Counted from the first letter of the stretch, positions 7,815 through 17,557 are shown. The stretch is DNA of 64,000 bases from Rhodococcus sp. KBS0724 (GCF_005938745.2 NZ_VCBX02000001.1:4912501-4976500); one strand, 5' to 3'. Notes: generated from the sequence alone by a model not told the origin. Translations and numbers: made by a program.

Positions 7815-10184
7815 GTGAATACAACTCTGGCCGACCGCACAAACTCCTGTTTGAGTGCTGTCATGACCGGCGCAAACACCACTCCTCCACCACACGCACG
7901 CGGCTACGAGGGGTTCGGTGGTCGGATCGGCCGAACCGCAGCCGGTTCTGTCCCGTCTTGGCCGTCGACGCCGTCGCCCGCCTCGGAATCACCCAACATC
8001 GTTGTCGTCCTGATCGACGACATGGGATACAGCGATATCGGCCCGTTCGGATCGGAAATCGAAACACCCACCCTGGACCGGCTTGCCGCCCAGGGAGTTC
8101 GATTCACCAACTACCACACAACACCCCTGTGCTCGCCCTCGCGGGCAGCGCTCCTCACCGGCGTAAATCCGCATCGTGCGGGTTACGGGTTCGTGGCAAA
8201 CGCCGATCCCGGCTACCCGGGACTGCGGCTCGAGCTTGGCGACGACATCCTGACCCTTCCCGAAATCCTTCGCGAATCCGGTTACGCCACATACGCCGTC
8301 GGAAAATGGCACCTTGTCCGTGACGCAAACCTCGCCCCGGGCCGCACCCGAGACTCCTGGCCGACGCAGCGCGGATTCGACCGCTACTACGGATCGCTCG
8401 AAGGGCTCAACTCCTTCTACCATCCCAACCAGCTGATCTCCGACAACTCCGTCGTCGACGTCGACGAGTACCCCGAGAACTATTATCTGACAGACGATCT
8501 CACCGACAAAGCTGTCAGCTACATCAAAGATCTCCGTGCGCACGACGCGGAGAAGCCGTTTTTCCTCTACTTCGCACACGTTGCCATGCACGGACCGTTG
8601 CAGGCCAAACCCGAAGATCAAGCCAAGTACCGGGGCCGCTACGACGAAGGGTGGGACCGAATCCGGGAGTCCCGCTTTGCCGCTCAGCTCGCAGCGGGAC
8701 TGTTCCCCGAAGGAACGCGGCAGGCACCGCGTAATTCCGAGCCGGGCTTCGACGTTCCCGAATGGGATTCACTGACGCCGCAGCAGCAGTCGCGGTTTGC
8801 CCGATACATGGAAGTGTATGCGGGCATGGTGGATTCGGTTGATCAAAGCGTGGGCCGCATTGTCGAGACACTCGAAGAACTCGGCGAGCTGGACAACACC
8901 ATCATCGTCTTCACCTCCGACAACGGTGGCACCGCGGAGGGCGGGTCGGACGGCACGCGCAGCTACTTCGCGCAATTCGCGCACGTGCAGGATCCCGAGT
9001 GGGTTGGCGACGTCCCGCACGACGAATCGTTGATCGGTGGTCCACAGTTGGGTGTTCACTACCCTCGCGGGTGGGGACAGACGTCCAACACCCCGTTCCG
9101 TTTCTACAAGGGCCAGTCGTTCGCCGGTGGCGTCCGAGTACCGTTTGTCCTGTCGTGGCCGGCAGGTATCAAGCCAGGCGCAAGCGACAACGGCATTCGA
9201 GACCAGTTTGCCTACGTCACCGATCTGACCCCGACCCTCCTCGATCTTGCGGGCATCGACGTTCCCACCGTGCGTCACGGCCTGCCCGCAAAGGAATTCG
9301 ACGGCGTTTCGGCTGCCCACCTTCTGCACTCACCGGTCGCACCGAGTTCCCACACCGAGCAGTACACCGAGATGACCGGCAACCGCGGGTACTACAAAGA
9401 CGGCTGGAAACTGCTGGCGCTGGCCCCCGAAAACATCGACGAACCCGACTGGCAACTGTTCGACGTCACCGCCGACCCCACCGAACTGAACAATCTTGCC
9501 GCGCAGTACCCGGACAAGGTCCGCGAACTCGCCGACGCCTGGGACAACTCGGCGTGGGCAAACACCGTCTTCCCACTGCTGGGCTACGGCGTCGGGGCAG
9601 TGCGCCGGCCCGAAGAACAAGCACTGTCGCGGCCCGTACGAATCCTGGCCGGCACCCCAACGCTGGAGCGATACCGATCGTCGAGGCTCATCGCCTTCCG
9701 CGATTTCGACATCACCGTAGAACTGAGCGATTACCAGATCGGCGACGCCGGTGTCCTCGTCTCACACGGCGACCCCCAAGGCGGGTACATCCTGTACGTC
9801 GAAGACGGCCATCTCCATCTCGGATACAACGCCTTCGGGGACTACCGAAGCATCGACACCGGGCCACTCGCAGCGGGCAGCACCCGCATCGACGTGGCGG
9901 TGACAGTCGCGCCCCGCCTGCGCTGGAATCTCGACGTCAGCGTCGACGGCGTCCCGGCCGGCCAACTCCGCGATCAGGTCCAACTTGTGGGCATGGCGCC
10001 GTGGACCGGTATCTCGGTCGGCGTCGATGCCCGCGGACCGGTGTCCTGGGACCTGCACGGTCGGCGTGGCAGCTTCCGCTACAGCGGCGCGCTCCGAGCC
10101 GTCACGTACACCCCGGGAGCCGTCCAGGTCCCGGCTCGTCACATCGAATCCATCGAGCGGGAGGCAGAGTACGCGGCCGACTAG
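7815..10184 (+). CDS. arylsulfatase-type sulfatase
   Basis: A 789-residue type I sulfatase that would hydrolyse sulfate esters and release sulfate. Visible: the Ca-binding VLIDDMGYSDIG (~73-84), the formylglycine motif CSPSR with Cys at residue 106, GKWHL near 170 and TSDNGG near 365. The C-terminal ~170 residues form a separate beta-rich, concanavalin/LamG-like region. No signal peptide is evident, so it is probably cytoplasmic. A sulfatase-modifying enzyme is needed but not in the window. The start is uncertain: GTG 7815, or ATG 7863, which would still include the whole catalytic domain; neither has a clear ribosome binding site. Divergent from the Cys-leader/ROK unit, suggesting sulfur scavenging control. 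Confidence 0.88.
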   Translation: MNTTLADRTNSCLSAVMTGANTTPPPHARGYEGFGGRIGRTAAGSVPSWPSTPSPASESPNIVVVLIDDMGYSDIGPFGSEIETPTLDRLAAQGVRFTNYHTTPLCSPSRAALLTGVNPHRAGYGFVANADPGYPGLRLELGDDILTLPEILRESGYATYAVGKWHLVRDANLAPGRTRDSWPTQRGFDRYYGSLEGLNSFYHPNQLISDNSVVDVDEYPENYYLTDDLTDKAVSYIKDLRAHDAEKPFFLYFAHVAMHGPLQAKPEDQAKYRGRYDEGWDRIRESRFAAQLAAGLFPEGTRQAPRNSEPGFDVPEWDSLTPQQQSRFARYMEVYAGMVDSVDQSVGRIVETLEELGELDNTIIVFTSDNGGTAEGGSDGTRSYFAQFAHVQDPEWVGDVPHDESLIGGPQLGVHYPRGWGQTSNTPFRFYKGQSFAGGVRVPFVLSWPAGIKPGASDNGIRDQFAYVTDLTPTLLDLAGIDVPTVRHGLPAKEFDGVSAAHLLHSPVAPSSHTEQYTEMTGNRGYYKDGWKLLALAPENIDEPDWQLFDVTADPTELNNLAAQYPDKVRELADAWDNSAWANTVFPLLGYGVGAVRRPEEQALSRPVRILAGTPTLERYRSSRLIAFRDFDITVELSDYQIGDAGVLVSHGDPQGGYILYVEDGHLHLGYNAFGDYRSIDTGPLAAGSTRIDVAVTVAPRLRWNLDVSVDGVPAGQLRDQVQLVGMAPWTGISVGVDARGPVSWDLHGRRGSFRYSGALRAVTYTPGAVQVPARHIESIEREAEYAAD

Positions 10185-10199
10185 CCCTACGATTACGTC

Positions 10200-10949
10200 A
10201 TGACCATTTCTTCCGATGCCCGCGTCGCTGTTGTCACCGGAGCCAGCTCCGGAATCGGCGAGGCCACTGCCCGTACACTCGCCGATCAGGGATTTCATGT
10301 TGTGATCGGGGCCCGGCGCCTCGATCGCCTCGAGAAAATCGCCGAGGAGATCGGCGGCACCGCCCTCGAACTCGACGTCACCGACGAGGATTCCGTCGAC
10401 GCTTTTGCCGCAGTCCTGCCGCGAGTCGACGTCCTGATCAACAATGCCGGTGGCGCCAAAGGCCTCGCGACGGTCATGGAGGCCGATCTCGACGACTGGC
10501 GCTGGATGTGGGAAACCAACGTGCTCGGCACATTGCGCGTCACAAAAGCGTTGCTGCCCAAGCTCATCGATTCCGGCGACGGTCTGGTGGTCACCATCAC
10601 CTCGATCGCCGCACTCGAGGCATACGACAACGGTTCCGGGTACACCACCGCGAAACATGCTCAGGCCGTTCTGCATCGGACTCTGCGCGGCGAATTGTTG
10701 GGCAAGCCTGTTCGATTGACAGAGATCGCTCCCGGCGCCGTCGAAACCGAATTCTCCCTGGTCCGTTTCGAGGGTGATCAGGAGAAGGCCGACAAGGTGT
10801 ACGAAGGCATCACTCCGCTCGTGGCTCAGGACATCGCCGAGATCATCGGGTTTGTCGCGGCGCGGCCGTCACACGTGAACCTCGATCAGATCGTCGTACG
10901 CCCGCGTGATCAGGCAGGTGCGGGACGCTTCCACCGCACAACCACATAG
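10200..10949 (+). CDS. short-chain dehydrogenase/reductase (SDR)
   Basis: A 249-residue classical SDR. NAD(P)-binding GASSGIGEA at ~16-24, NNAGG near 82, and the catalytic Ser and YTTAK (Tyr-x3-Lys) near 140-160. Probable orthologue of Rv0484c, judged from position between the ROK and LprQ genes. Substrate unknown. No ribosome binding site is seen; TACGAT lies 6 nt before the ATG, so the mRNA may be leaderless. It ends 31 bp from the convergent EspG gene. Confidence 0.88.
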   Translation: MTISSDARVAVVTGASSGIGEATARTLADQGFHVVIGARRLDRLEKIAEEIGGTALELDVTDEDSVDAFAAVLPRVDVLINNAGGAKGLATVMEADLDDWRWMWETNVLGTLRVTKALLPKLIDSGDGLVVTITSIAALEAYDNGSGYTTAKHAQAVLHRTLRGELLGKPVRLTEIAPGAVETEFSLVRFEGDQEKADKVYEGITPLVAQDIAEIIGFVAARPSHVNLDQIVVRPRDQAGAGRFHRTTT

Positions 10950-10957
10950 AGCTACCT

Positions 10958-10984
10958 CTTCGTGACTACCACTTCGTGACTACC
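10958..10984. repeat. tandem 13-bp duplication at the EspG stop
   Basis: CTTCGTGACTACC occurs at 10958-10970 and 10972-10984. The second copy contains the EspG stop codon, so the duplicated segment carries a copy of that stop and its flank. Confidence 0.8.
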
Positions 10985-11717
10985 TCGTCGTGGGAATGGC
11001 AGTGCTGATCGCCGTTTCCACGTCGAGGTCGGAAGCCGCAACAGCGCTGAGCGTTTCGCCACCTCTCACGATGTACCGACCGTCGTCGGCGAAGTCGTTC
11101 CACTGAAAGACCACATCACCCCGGTGCGGTCTGCTGTCTACAGCACTGCCCGACGAGATGGTGATTTCACCGATCGACGTACGCGGCCGACGAAAGAACC
11201 TCCCCAGCTCCTCGGCTGGTCGCGGATCATCAGCTCGACTCAAGATCGACTCTCCCGAAACATGTTTCACGTTCCGAGCTGACGCAACCCGAACCTTCCC
11301 CGCGGGGCACTGCGGCAAATGTGCGACCATCGCCGGCACCAACACCGACGCCCGCTGCACCGAAAGAACAACATCGGAGCCGGAATCAGCTGACTCACCG
11401 GGCAACTGCGCTAGCAGCACACCCCATTCGCCTGCGATCACACCGTGCAGTCGTATCACCGTGTTCATCTGAGGGCCGTGAAATCCTGACACTTCGATGC
11501 GCACCGTGGGCTCCGCCAGCATCGCCGCAGCGGCGGTCACACTCTCGTCGAGAATCTGCTGGATCCGTTGTGCAGCGTTTGTCCGTTGCACAGTCAGTTC
11601 GGTCATGGTTTCGGCCACCGGACAGAATTTCAACGGGTACGGCAGTCTGTCCCGACCGGTGGCTTCCCACAGAATCTGGAATTCCAATCCGGTGAAACGC
11701 CACTGTGGTGCGTTCAC
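10980..11717 (-). CDS. EspG-family ESX chaperone-like protein
   Basis: A 245-residue protein resembling EspG (PF14011), the cytosolic chaperone that binds PE/PPE heterodimers for type VII secretion. The characteristic N-terminus WRFTGLEFQILWEATGRDRLPYPL-like segment is at residues 6-29, followed by a helix, a beta core with VEVSGF, and a late FRRPRTSIGEI with RG dipeptides. The GTG start overlaps the stop of the PPE-like gene (GTGA), so chaperone and client are co-translated. No ESX core genes (eccB-E, WXG100 pair, mycosin) lie in this window, so the pair must use machinery encoded elsewhere. Confidence 0.75.
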   Translation of the reverse strand: MNAPQWRFTGLEFQILWEATGRDRLPYPLKFCPVAETMTELTVQRTNAAQRIQQILDESVTAAAAMLAEPTVRIEVSGFHGPQMNTVIRLHGVIAGEWGVLLAQLPGESADSGSDVVLSVQRASVLVPAMVAHLPQCPAGKVRVASARNVKHVSGESILSRADDPRPAEELGRFFRRPRTSIGEITISSGSAVDSRPHRGDVVFQWNDFADDGRYIVRGGETLSAVAASDLDVETAISTAIPTTR

Positions 11718-13255
11718 TGCCCCAGCACCGGCGGCGTGACCAGCGGCAGGTCCCCGATCAGTTCGTTTCCGTTGTCGAGTGTGATGAGGTAGCCCGGCGT
11801 CTCGTGCATTTTGTCGTCGTCGCCTTGTCCGCGGCCGCCTGCCATGCCTCCCATTCCGCCGGCCATCATGCCGCGGCTACCGGCTGCCCCGAGACTGCCG
11901 CCGCCGCGAGCACCGCCACTACCGCCGGCACCACCCAGGCCGCCGCCCGCGACGCTGCCGCCCAAACCACTGCCACCCAAACCACTGCCACCCAAAGCAC
12001 GGCCGGCTAAACCACTCGTGCCCAGTCCACCGCCCGTGAGGCCACCACCTGCCCCACCTGCAGATCCACCGCCGCCAGATCCACCAGTTCCAAATCCACC
12101 AGTTCCAAATCCACCCGTTCCAGGTCCACCGGTGAGACCGTTGCCTCCACCGAATCCGGTGATGTTTCCGGCTCCGGGGACGGACTGCGGCCCAGCGGAA
12201 GCCGCCGAGGTGGTGGCCGGCCCAAAATCACCTTCACCCTGGCCGTTTTCCAACCCCGATAGCGGTCCGCCATCGCCGACCCCGGCGCCGGGCGTCGCAC
12301 CTGATCCACCGGCCGACCCACTGTTACTCGTGCCGTCGACAGGCGGTTCGGTACCCGTACCACCGGCCGAATCCGCTGCGCGTTGTTCCGGCCCGCCAGA
12401 TATTTGGTAGTTGCCCATGGCAGATGCCGCTTGCTCACGCGACGCCTGATCGGCACCGATCTGGAAGGGACTACTGCCGCCGGAGGTTCCGCCGCCGGCA
12501 TTGATGGGATTGAATGCGGGCGGCAGGACGGGAACCTGATCGTCGGCACGCTTCAGGTACGGCAAGTAGACCTCTTTCATGACTTGCCGTGCCAGCCGCT
12601 CTGCTTCTTCTGCCTCGTGTTGCGCCTGACGCCACGACTCCCCCGGAATCATGCTGATGACCTGTTCCACAACCGACGCGTCGCTGGGCCGCGGTATCGA
12701 CTGTTTTGCCTGTCCCAGCGCAATCTTTGCTTCTTCGACTTTGTTGGCAATCAGTTGCACGCGGGTCTGAAGTTCTCGGCCGTCAGCGGAGTACGCAATA
12801 ACTGCCTCCAAGGCCGCAGATCCGCCCTTGCCCTGCCAGCCGTCGCCGATTGCCGATCCCACGGCGTCGTTGAAGGCCGAGATCCCCGTCGCGACCCGCC
12901 CCGAAATCTCTGTCCACGCGGTGCTGATCGCGGCAAGGACGTCTGGCTTCATCTCGTCGACATGCGCGAAAATTCGAGCATGAGACATGGCGTCGAAAGG
13001 ATCGTCTTCCATGATGGCGTGTTCGCTGTACTCCAACGCTGTCGCCCGCGGAGTCACCGCATCACGGATCGCCCAATTCATTTCGCGTTCCACATCAGCG
13101 AGCCTCGATGCTTCGGCAATTGTGTCGTCGAACTCGCCGCGATCATCGGTGAAATGTTGGAGCACACTGGTCGGGGCCAATCCGACATCGACAACTCGAC
13201 CCGGGATCGCCGCCAACTGGCCGAATACGCCCGTCACAATTTCTGAACCGCCCAC
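11714..13255 (-). CDS. PPE-like ESX substrate with Gly-rich C-terminus
   Basis: A 513-residue protein. The first ~260 residues are helical, with a WQGKGG segment near 150 resembling the WxG turn of ESX substrates and a following helical hairpin. The last ~230 residues are extremely Gly/Ser-rich, with short repeats (GLGGSGLGGS, GFGTGGFGTGG) encoded by 15-bp DNA repeats around 11965-12120. Secretion through an ESX system is inferred from this architecture and the coupled EspG gene. Start GTG 13255 is provisional. Gene and product lack a recognisable enzymatic domain; PE partner not seen. Confidence 0.65.
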   Translation of the reverse strand: MGGSEIVTGVFGQLAAIPGRVVDVGLAPTSVLQHFTDDRGEFDDTIAEASRLADVEREMNWAIRDAVTPRATALEYSEHAIMEDDPFDAMSHARIFAHVDEMKPDVLAAISTAWTEISGRVATGISAFNDAVGSAIGDGWQGKGGSAALEAVIAYSADGRELQTRVQLIANKVEEAKIALGQAKQSIPRPSDASVVEQVISMIPGESWRQAQHEAEEAERLARQVMKEVYLPYLKRADDQVPVLPPAFNPINAGGGTSGGSSPFQIGADQASREQAASAMGNYQISGGPEQRAADSAGGTGTEPPVDGTSNSGSAGGSGATPGAGVGDGGPLSGLENGQGEGDFGPATTSAASAGPQSVPGAGNITGFGGGNGLTGGPGTGGFGTGGFGTGGSGGGGSAGGAGGGLTGGGLGTSGLAGRALGGSGLGGSGLGGSVAGGGLGGAGGSGGARGGGSLGAAGSRGMMAGGMGGMAGGRGQGDDDKMHETPGYLITLDNGNELIGDLPLVTPPVLGQ

Positions 13256-13340
13256 GACCGTCCCCCGAATTCATCCGTGTCTACCTGGGTAGACGCATCG
13301 GTGATGCCAGCGGTTCCGTCGCGGGAAAGTTTCTTGTTGC

Positions 13341-14537
13341 TCAGGCGAGCGCGGACATGGACTTCCAGGTCGGGAGATCGATCGCCCAGTCGTAGATGTC
13401 GCCGTCGGCGGCGGAGAGGTCGATCGACGTCCCGGTCACCTCGACGGGATCGCCGTACAGCGCGGTTCCGAAATACTCCTGCGCATCCGACATCGAGAGA
13501 TTGATGCATCCGTTGGTGACGTTGGACGAACCCTGAACTCCCGTGGTTTCCGGGTTTGCGTGGATGAACTCACCGTTGTTGGAAATGCGGACAGCCCACC
13601 GTTCGCGAACGTTCTCGTAGAACGGTGGATTGGACATGAGAAAGTCTTCGTACTTCTCGGTCACCATGTGGATACCGCTGCGCGTGACGTTGCGGGCTTC
13701 GTTGCCTTCGCCGTAGCTGACGGGGATATCCATGATGGTTTGGCCGTCACGGACGACCTGCATACGGTGGCTGGGCGCGTTTGCCTTCACGATCTGGCTA
13801 CGACCGATAGTGAAATCGAGCGTCAGGTCCTGATCGCCGTACGCGCCGCCGCCGTAGTTCAGTCCGTACAGCTTCGCGTCCAGGTGAACCACGGTTCCCG
13901 GCACCCAGTACTCGGCGGGACGCCAATGCGCTCGCGAGCCCCCGTTATCGTCCGGCAGCCACGCCCACGAACCTGCGGTCGGCGGAACACTCGTGACGAC
14001 AAGCGCCTTCTCCACTGCCGCTTTGTCGACGACGGAGCTGTCGAACTGGAGGGTGATCGGCGCTGCTATTCCAACTTCTTGACCGTCGGCGATATTGAGG
14101 GTGCCGCCGGTTTGTGATTCGGGAGTCAGCGTCGTGAAACTGCCCTCGACGGAAACGGTTTTCCCGTCCGTGCCGGTGGCGGAACCGGACCACGAATACG
14201 TGGCCGCGTACCCGAGAGGCTCGCTGACGACGTACGACGTCCGGTCTGCAGACAGCTGACCTGCGACGGGTGTGCCCGCCGAGTTGTTGAGCGCAACCTC
14301 GTCGAGAGTGCCGCCCGTGACGGTGACGGACACCGGCGCAATCGGGCTGACGTCCCTGGCACCGACAACAGGCGTAGCAACAACCTGCGCAACGGGTGCT
14401 TTCTCAGCTGGTGATGCCTCGCCGGCCGTCTCGGCGCCACCGATGGTGCATCCCGCAACAGCGAGCATCGCCGCAAGCAGAACAGCTACCAAAGCAGCAA
14501 GACGCGAACGTTTTCTCCGAATACCCAGCTGATGCAC
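13341..14537 (-). CDS. L,D-transpeptidase lipoprotein, LprQ/LdtMt5-like
   Basis: A 398-residue secreted lipoprotein. The signal peptide ends in the lipobox LAVAGC (Cys ~30). Two Ig-like beta domains (~50-250) precede a C-terminal YkuD catalytic domain that makes 3->3 cross-links in peptidoglycan. Catalytic Cys is C344 in the motif TNGCINLS. Most family members read SHGC here, so the His before Gly is Asn342. [10 protein letters not shown] supplies the upstream His. Orthologue of Rv0483 by position, upstream of murB on the same strand. Confidence 0.9.
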   Translation of the reverse strand: MHQLGIRRKRSRLAALVAVLLAAMLAVAGCTIGGAETAGEASPAEKAPVAQVVATPVVGARDVSPIAPVSVTVTGGTLDEVALNNSAGTPVAGQLSADRTSYVVSEPLGYAATYSWSGSATGTDGKTVSVEGSFTTLTPESQTGGTLNIADGQEVGIAAPITLQFDSSVVDKAAVEKALVVTSVPPTAGSWAWLPDDNGGSRAHWRPAEYWVPGTVVHLDAKLYGLNYGGGAYGDQDLTLDFTIGRSQIVKANAPSHRMQVVRDGQTIMDIPVSYGEGNEARNVTRSGIHMVTEKYEDFLMSNPPFYENVRERWAVRISNNGEFIHANPETTGVQGSSNVTNGCINLSMSDAQEYFGTALYGDPVEVTGTSIDLSAADGDIYDWAIDLPTWKSMSALA

Positions 14538-14570
14538 CTCAACAGGCTACCCGCGCTCACTACTGTCAGC

Positions 14571-15662
14571 TCATATCCGGCAACCCACTGTGACCGGTTC
14601 GGGCTCGAGACGCACACCGAATGCGGCTTCGACGCCGTCCCGCACGGTGCGGGCGAGAGTCACGATGTCCGAGCACTTCGCGTCACCGCGGTTTGTCAGG
14701 GCAAGGGTGTGACGCGTCGACAACCGAGCCGGCGCGTCCTCACCCGGATATCCCTTGGAGAAGCCGGCTCGTTCGATCAGCCACCCCGCCGACAGCTTGG
14801 TTCCGCCAACCCCCGGATACTGCGGGACCGTCACATCCCCGAGCTGCGTGGTAATCGCGGACAGAACTGCGGGCAACCGATCCTCGGGCACAACCGGATT
14901 GGTGAAGAAGGAACCAGCACTCCACGTGTCGTGATCGTAAGGATCGAGCACCATCGCCTTACCGGCGCGCAGACCCAGAACAGCTTCACGGACCTGCGAC
15001 GACGGCAATCGATCACCTTCCTGAGCGTCGAGTGCCGTAACCAGTTCCCGGTAGGCCAGGGGTGCACTCAGCCCGTCTGTTGTTGCGTCGAGTTCGACAG
15101 CCAGAACCAGCGCTGCGTCCGAATGCTTGAGGACGCTCGACCGGTAGCCGAGTTGCAGTGTCGACGGATCGACCCACGACACCTCTCCGGTGCGGCGATC
15201 GAGCAACTGGACCCGCCGAAGTCGCGAGCCCACCTCGATGCCGTAGGCGCCGACGTTCTGAACCGGGGTCGCGCCCGTCGAACCGGGGATTCCCGACAGG
15301 GCTTCGAGTCCGCCCAACTCCGCGGCAACGGATTGACCGACCACCTCGTCCCAGACGGCTCCTGCCTCTGCGACAACACGATCAGTGTCGAGGGTCACCG
15401 TGGTGTTCGCCACACGAACCACAACTCCGTCGAAACCCTCGTCCGAAATGACGAGATTCGACCCGCCCGCCAAGATCAGCGTCGGCACCTTCTCGCGATC
15501 GAGAAGCCGAACGACGTCGACCAGAGACTGCGTCGTCGGGCATTCTGCGAGCAGTCGCGCAGGTCCTCCTACCCGGAGCGTCGTCAATCCGGACAGGTCA
15601 ATGTTCTCGGACACGAAAGCGCCGGAATCTACGACGCGTTGGCCAATGGTTACGTCCCACAC
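14571..15662 (-). CDS. murB: UDP-N-acetylenolpyruvoylglucosamine reductase
   Basis: A 363-residue FAD enzyme that reduces UDP-GlcNAc-enolpyruvate to UDP-MurNAc. Visible: RVGGPA and the FAD-binding GGSNLVISDEGF (~50-65), GIPGSTGATPVQN (~120), YRSSVLKH (~170), the catalytic Ser region AGSFFTNPVV (~245) and LSAGWLIE near 285. GTG 15662 (WDVTIGQRV) is preferred because upstream in-frame codons run into the divergent DUF2505 gene. Only 26 bp separate the two starts; TACCGT lies 8 nt before this GTG. lprQ follows after 33 bp, a cell-wall cluster. Confidence 0.95.
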   Translation of the reverse strand: MWDVTIGQRVVDSGAFVSENIDLSGLTTLRVGGPARLLAECPTTQSLVDVVRLLDREKVPTLILAGGSNLVISDEGFDGVVVRVANTTVTLDTDRVVAEAGAVWDEVVGQSVAAELGGLEALSGIPGSTGATPVQNVGAYGIEVGSRLRRVQLLDRRTGEVSWVDPSTLQLGYRSSVLKHSDAALVLAVELDATTDGLSAPLAYRELVTALDAQEGDRLPSSQVREAVLGLRAGKAMVLDPYDHDTWSAGSFFTNPVVPEDRLPAVLSAITTQLGDVTVPQYPGVGGTKLSAGWLIERAGFSKGYPGEDAPARLSTRHTLALTNRGDAKCSDIVTLARTVRDGVEAAFGVRLEPEPVTVGCRI

Positions 15663-15688
15663 ATCGGTAAACGGTAGCCTCCACAATC

Positions 15689-16186
15689 GTGAGCCGTCGC
15701 ATCGAGCATTCATCGAAGTACACCGTCCCCGTCGCCAAGGTCCATGAGGCGGTGACGTCGGAGCAGTATTGGCGTGACCGTATCGCCGCAGTAGGTGGCC
15801 CTGGCGCCACCATCGACGAACTGACTGTCCGGGACGAAACCGTCGCAGTCACCATGTCTCAGGTCATTCCGGCCGAACACCTTCCCTCCATGGTCTCGAA
15901 CTTCATCAAGGGTGACATCGTCATCAAGCGCAGCGAGACCATCGCGCCCTTGAACGACGGAACCGCGACGGGAACCTTCTCGGCGCATGTCGACGGCGTC
16001 CCAGCGCGCATCGAGGGCACCCAAGTGCTCAGCGGAGACGACACGAGTTGCACCCTCAGCGCCACCGGTGAGGTCGAGGTCAAGATCCCGATTTTCGGCG
16101 GCAAGATCGAAAGCGCGATCGTCGACGAGGTCACCCGTCTGATCGAGGCGGAGCAGGACTTCACGCGGGAGTGGATCTCAAAATAG
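15689..16186 (+). CDS. DUF2505 family protein
   Basis: A 165-residue protein of DUF2505, a START/SRPBCC-like lipid-binding fold. It starts SRRIEHSSKY, has a central KGDIVIKRSET strand and ends in a helix with EVTRLIEAEQDF. Function unknown; relatives sit next to murB in mycobacteria (Rv0481c). Starts at GTG 15689 with TAGCCT 8 nt upstream and no ribosome binding site. A paralogue follows 60 bp downstream. Confidence 0.85.
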   Translation: MSRRIEHSSKYTVPVAKVHEAVTSEQYWRDRIAAVGGPGATIDELTVRDETVAVTMSQVIPAEHLPSMVSNFIKGDIVIKRSETIAPLNDGTATGTFSAHVDGVPARIEGTQVLSGDDTSCTLSATGEVEVKIPIFGGKIESAIVDEVTRLIEAEQDFTREWISK

Positions 16187-16246
16187 GGCATTGCGGGCGG
16201 GGTAGGTTTTTTCTGTAACAGCAGGTAGCCGGTATCGTTTGCGATC

Positions 16247-16747
16247 ATGGCTCGACGCATCGACTACTCCGCCCGCTACCAGCACTCCCCCGAACAGGTC
16301 TACGAAGCACTGACCGATCGCGGATACTGGGACGCTCGGGTCGAGGAGATGCGCAAGCATTCCGAAAATCGGGTGGAACATTTCGAGGTCAGCGATTCCG
16401 GGATCGAACTTGTCCTGCACCATGTCCTGCCCCGCACCGATCTGCCCGACATCGCGCAGACAGTCATGCGCAACGACCTGATCATCACGCGCACCGAGTC
16501 GTACAGCCCGTTCGGTGACACGGTCACGGGAACCTACGAGGCCTCCATCCCGGCCGGACCGGGCAGCCTCACCGGAACCATGGAACTGTTCGGCACCGAA
16601 ACAGGATGCACCTTGCGGACGTCGTCGGAAGCCAAAGTGCACATCCCTTTTGTCGGCGGAAAATTGGAAGAGCTGATGCTCACCAATCTTGTCGACCTGT
16701 TCCGCACCGAAGCTCAGGTCACCGCGACCTGGCTCGCCGCCCGCTGA
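16247..16747 (+). CDS. DUF2505 family protein, paralogue
   Basis: A 166-residue second DUF2505 protein with the same layout: ARRIDYSARYQHSPEQVYEAL at the N-terminus, a middle MRNDLIITRTES strand and terminal helix LVDLFRTEAQVTATW. It is similar over its whole length to the upstream gene, so the pair arose by tandem duplication. Function unknown; a hydrophobic ligand is likely from the fold. TATCGT lies 8 nt before the ATG. The methyltransferase gene follows after 6 bp, so they probably share a transcript. Confidence 0.85.
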   Translation: MARRIDYSARYQHSPEQVYEALTDRGYWDARVEEMRKHSENRVEHFEVSDSGIELVLHHVLPRTDLPDIAQTVMRNDLIITRTESYSPFGDTVTGTYEASIPAGPGSLTGTMELFGTETGCTLRTSSEAKVHIPFVGGKLEELMLTNLVDLFRTEAQVTATWLAAR

Positions 16748-16753
16748 CCCCCG

Positions 16754-17542
16754 GTGAAGACTGCTCCACCCCCGAGGATCGAGGGTGTCATCACACGCGG
16801 CACAACCGGCATCAACCGTCTGCGACGCAGTGACCGCTGGCTCGTACACAACCGGGCCGTTCAACGTGCACTGCACAACGCTGCCGACCCACTGATAGTC
16901 GACCTCGGCTACGGCGCTCGCCCCGACACGACGTTCGAGATGGCCGACCGTCTCACCGCGGTACGACGCGATCGCAGAGTCATCGGACTCGAAATCGACC
17001 CGGCCCGCGTGGTGGAAAGCCGCAACGGCGTCAGTTTCGCGCGCGGTGGGTTCGAATTAGCCGGGCTGTCACCGGTTTTCGTTCGCGCCTTCAACGTGTT
17101 GCGCCAGTATCCCGAAGAGGCGGTGGAATCGGCATGGTCGCACATCCAATCCGGTTTGGCGCCAGGCGGTTTGATACTCGACGGAACGTGCGACGAACTG
17201 GGGCGTCGGTGCGCCTGGGTGCTGCTCGACGCACACAGGCCACTGACCCTGACCTTGGCATGGGATCCCTTCGACATCGAGAAACCGTCGGACATCGCAG
17301 AACGCTTGCCCAAGGCCCTCATTCACCGCAATATCCCGGGAGAGCCGATACACGCACTGCTCACCGCCGCCGATCGCGCGTGGGCCACTGCGGCGCCCCA
17401 CGCGTCGTTCGGCCCCAGGCATCGCTGGGCCGCGGCGCTGGAAATTCTTCGGGCACAAGGAGTTCCCGTCCAACCTGCGCGTCGACGCCTTCGTGATTGC
17501 ATCCTGACAGTGCCCTGGCACGTCGTAGCGCCGAACCCCTGA
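16754..17542 (+). CDS. class I SAM-dependent methyltransferase-like protein
   Basis: A 262-residue protein with a Rossmann-type SAM-binding region: IVDLGYGARPDTTFEMA (~49-65) as motif I and VIGLEIDPARV (~77-87) as motif II, then LAPGGLILDGTCDE as the post-I strand. Substrate unknown. A GTG start 6 bp after the DUF2505 stop suggests an operon. It ends just before a strong bidirectional terminator. Confidence 0.7.
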   Translation: MKTAPPPRIEGVITRGTTGINRLRRSDRWLVHNRAVQRALHNAADPLIVDLGYGARPDTTFEMADRLTAVRRDRRVIGLEIDPARVVESRNGVSFARGGFELAGLSPVFVRAFNVLRQYPEEAVESAWSHIQSGLAPGGLILDGTCDELGRRCAWVLLDAHRPLTLTLAWDPFDIEKPSDIAERLPKALIHRNIPGEPIHALLTAADRAWATAAPHASFGPRHRWAAALEILRAQGVPVQPARRRLRDCILTVPWHVVAPNP

Positions 17543-17557
17543 CCTCGCAAAAAACGA

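Noticed and set aside
9762..10676. 304-codon minus-strand frame across sulfatase and SDR
   Set aside because: Spans two clearly coding plus-strand genes; shadow frame of high-GC DNA.
11960..12130. 15-bp DNA repeats that looked like a CRISPR or minisatellite
   Set aside because: They are in-frame codon repeats of the Gly-rich tail of the PPE-like protein; no spacers of uniform unrelated sequence.
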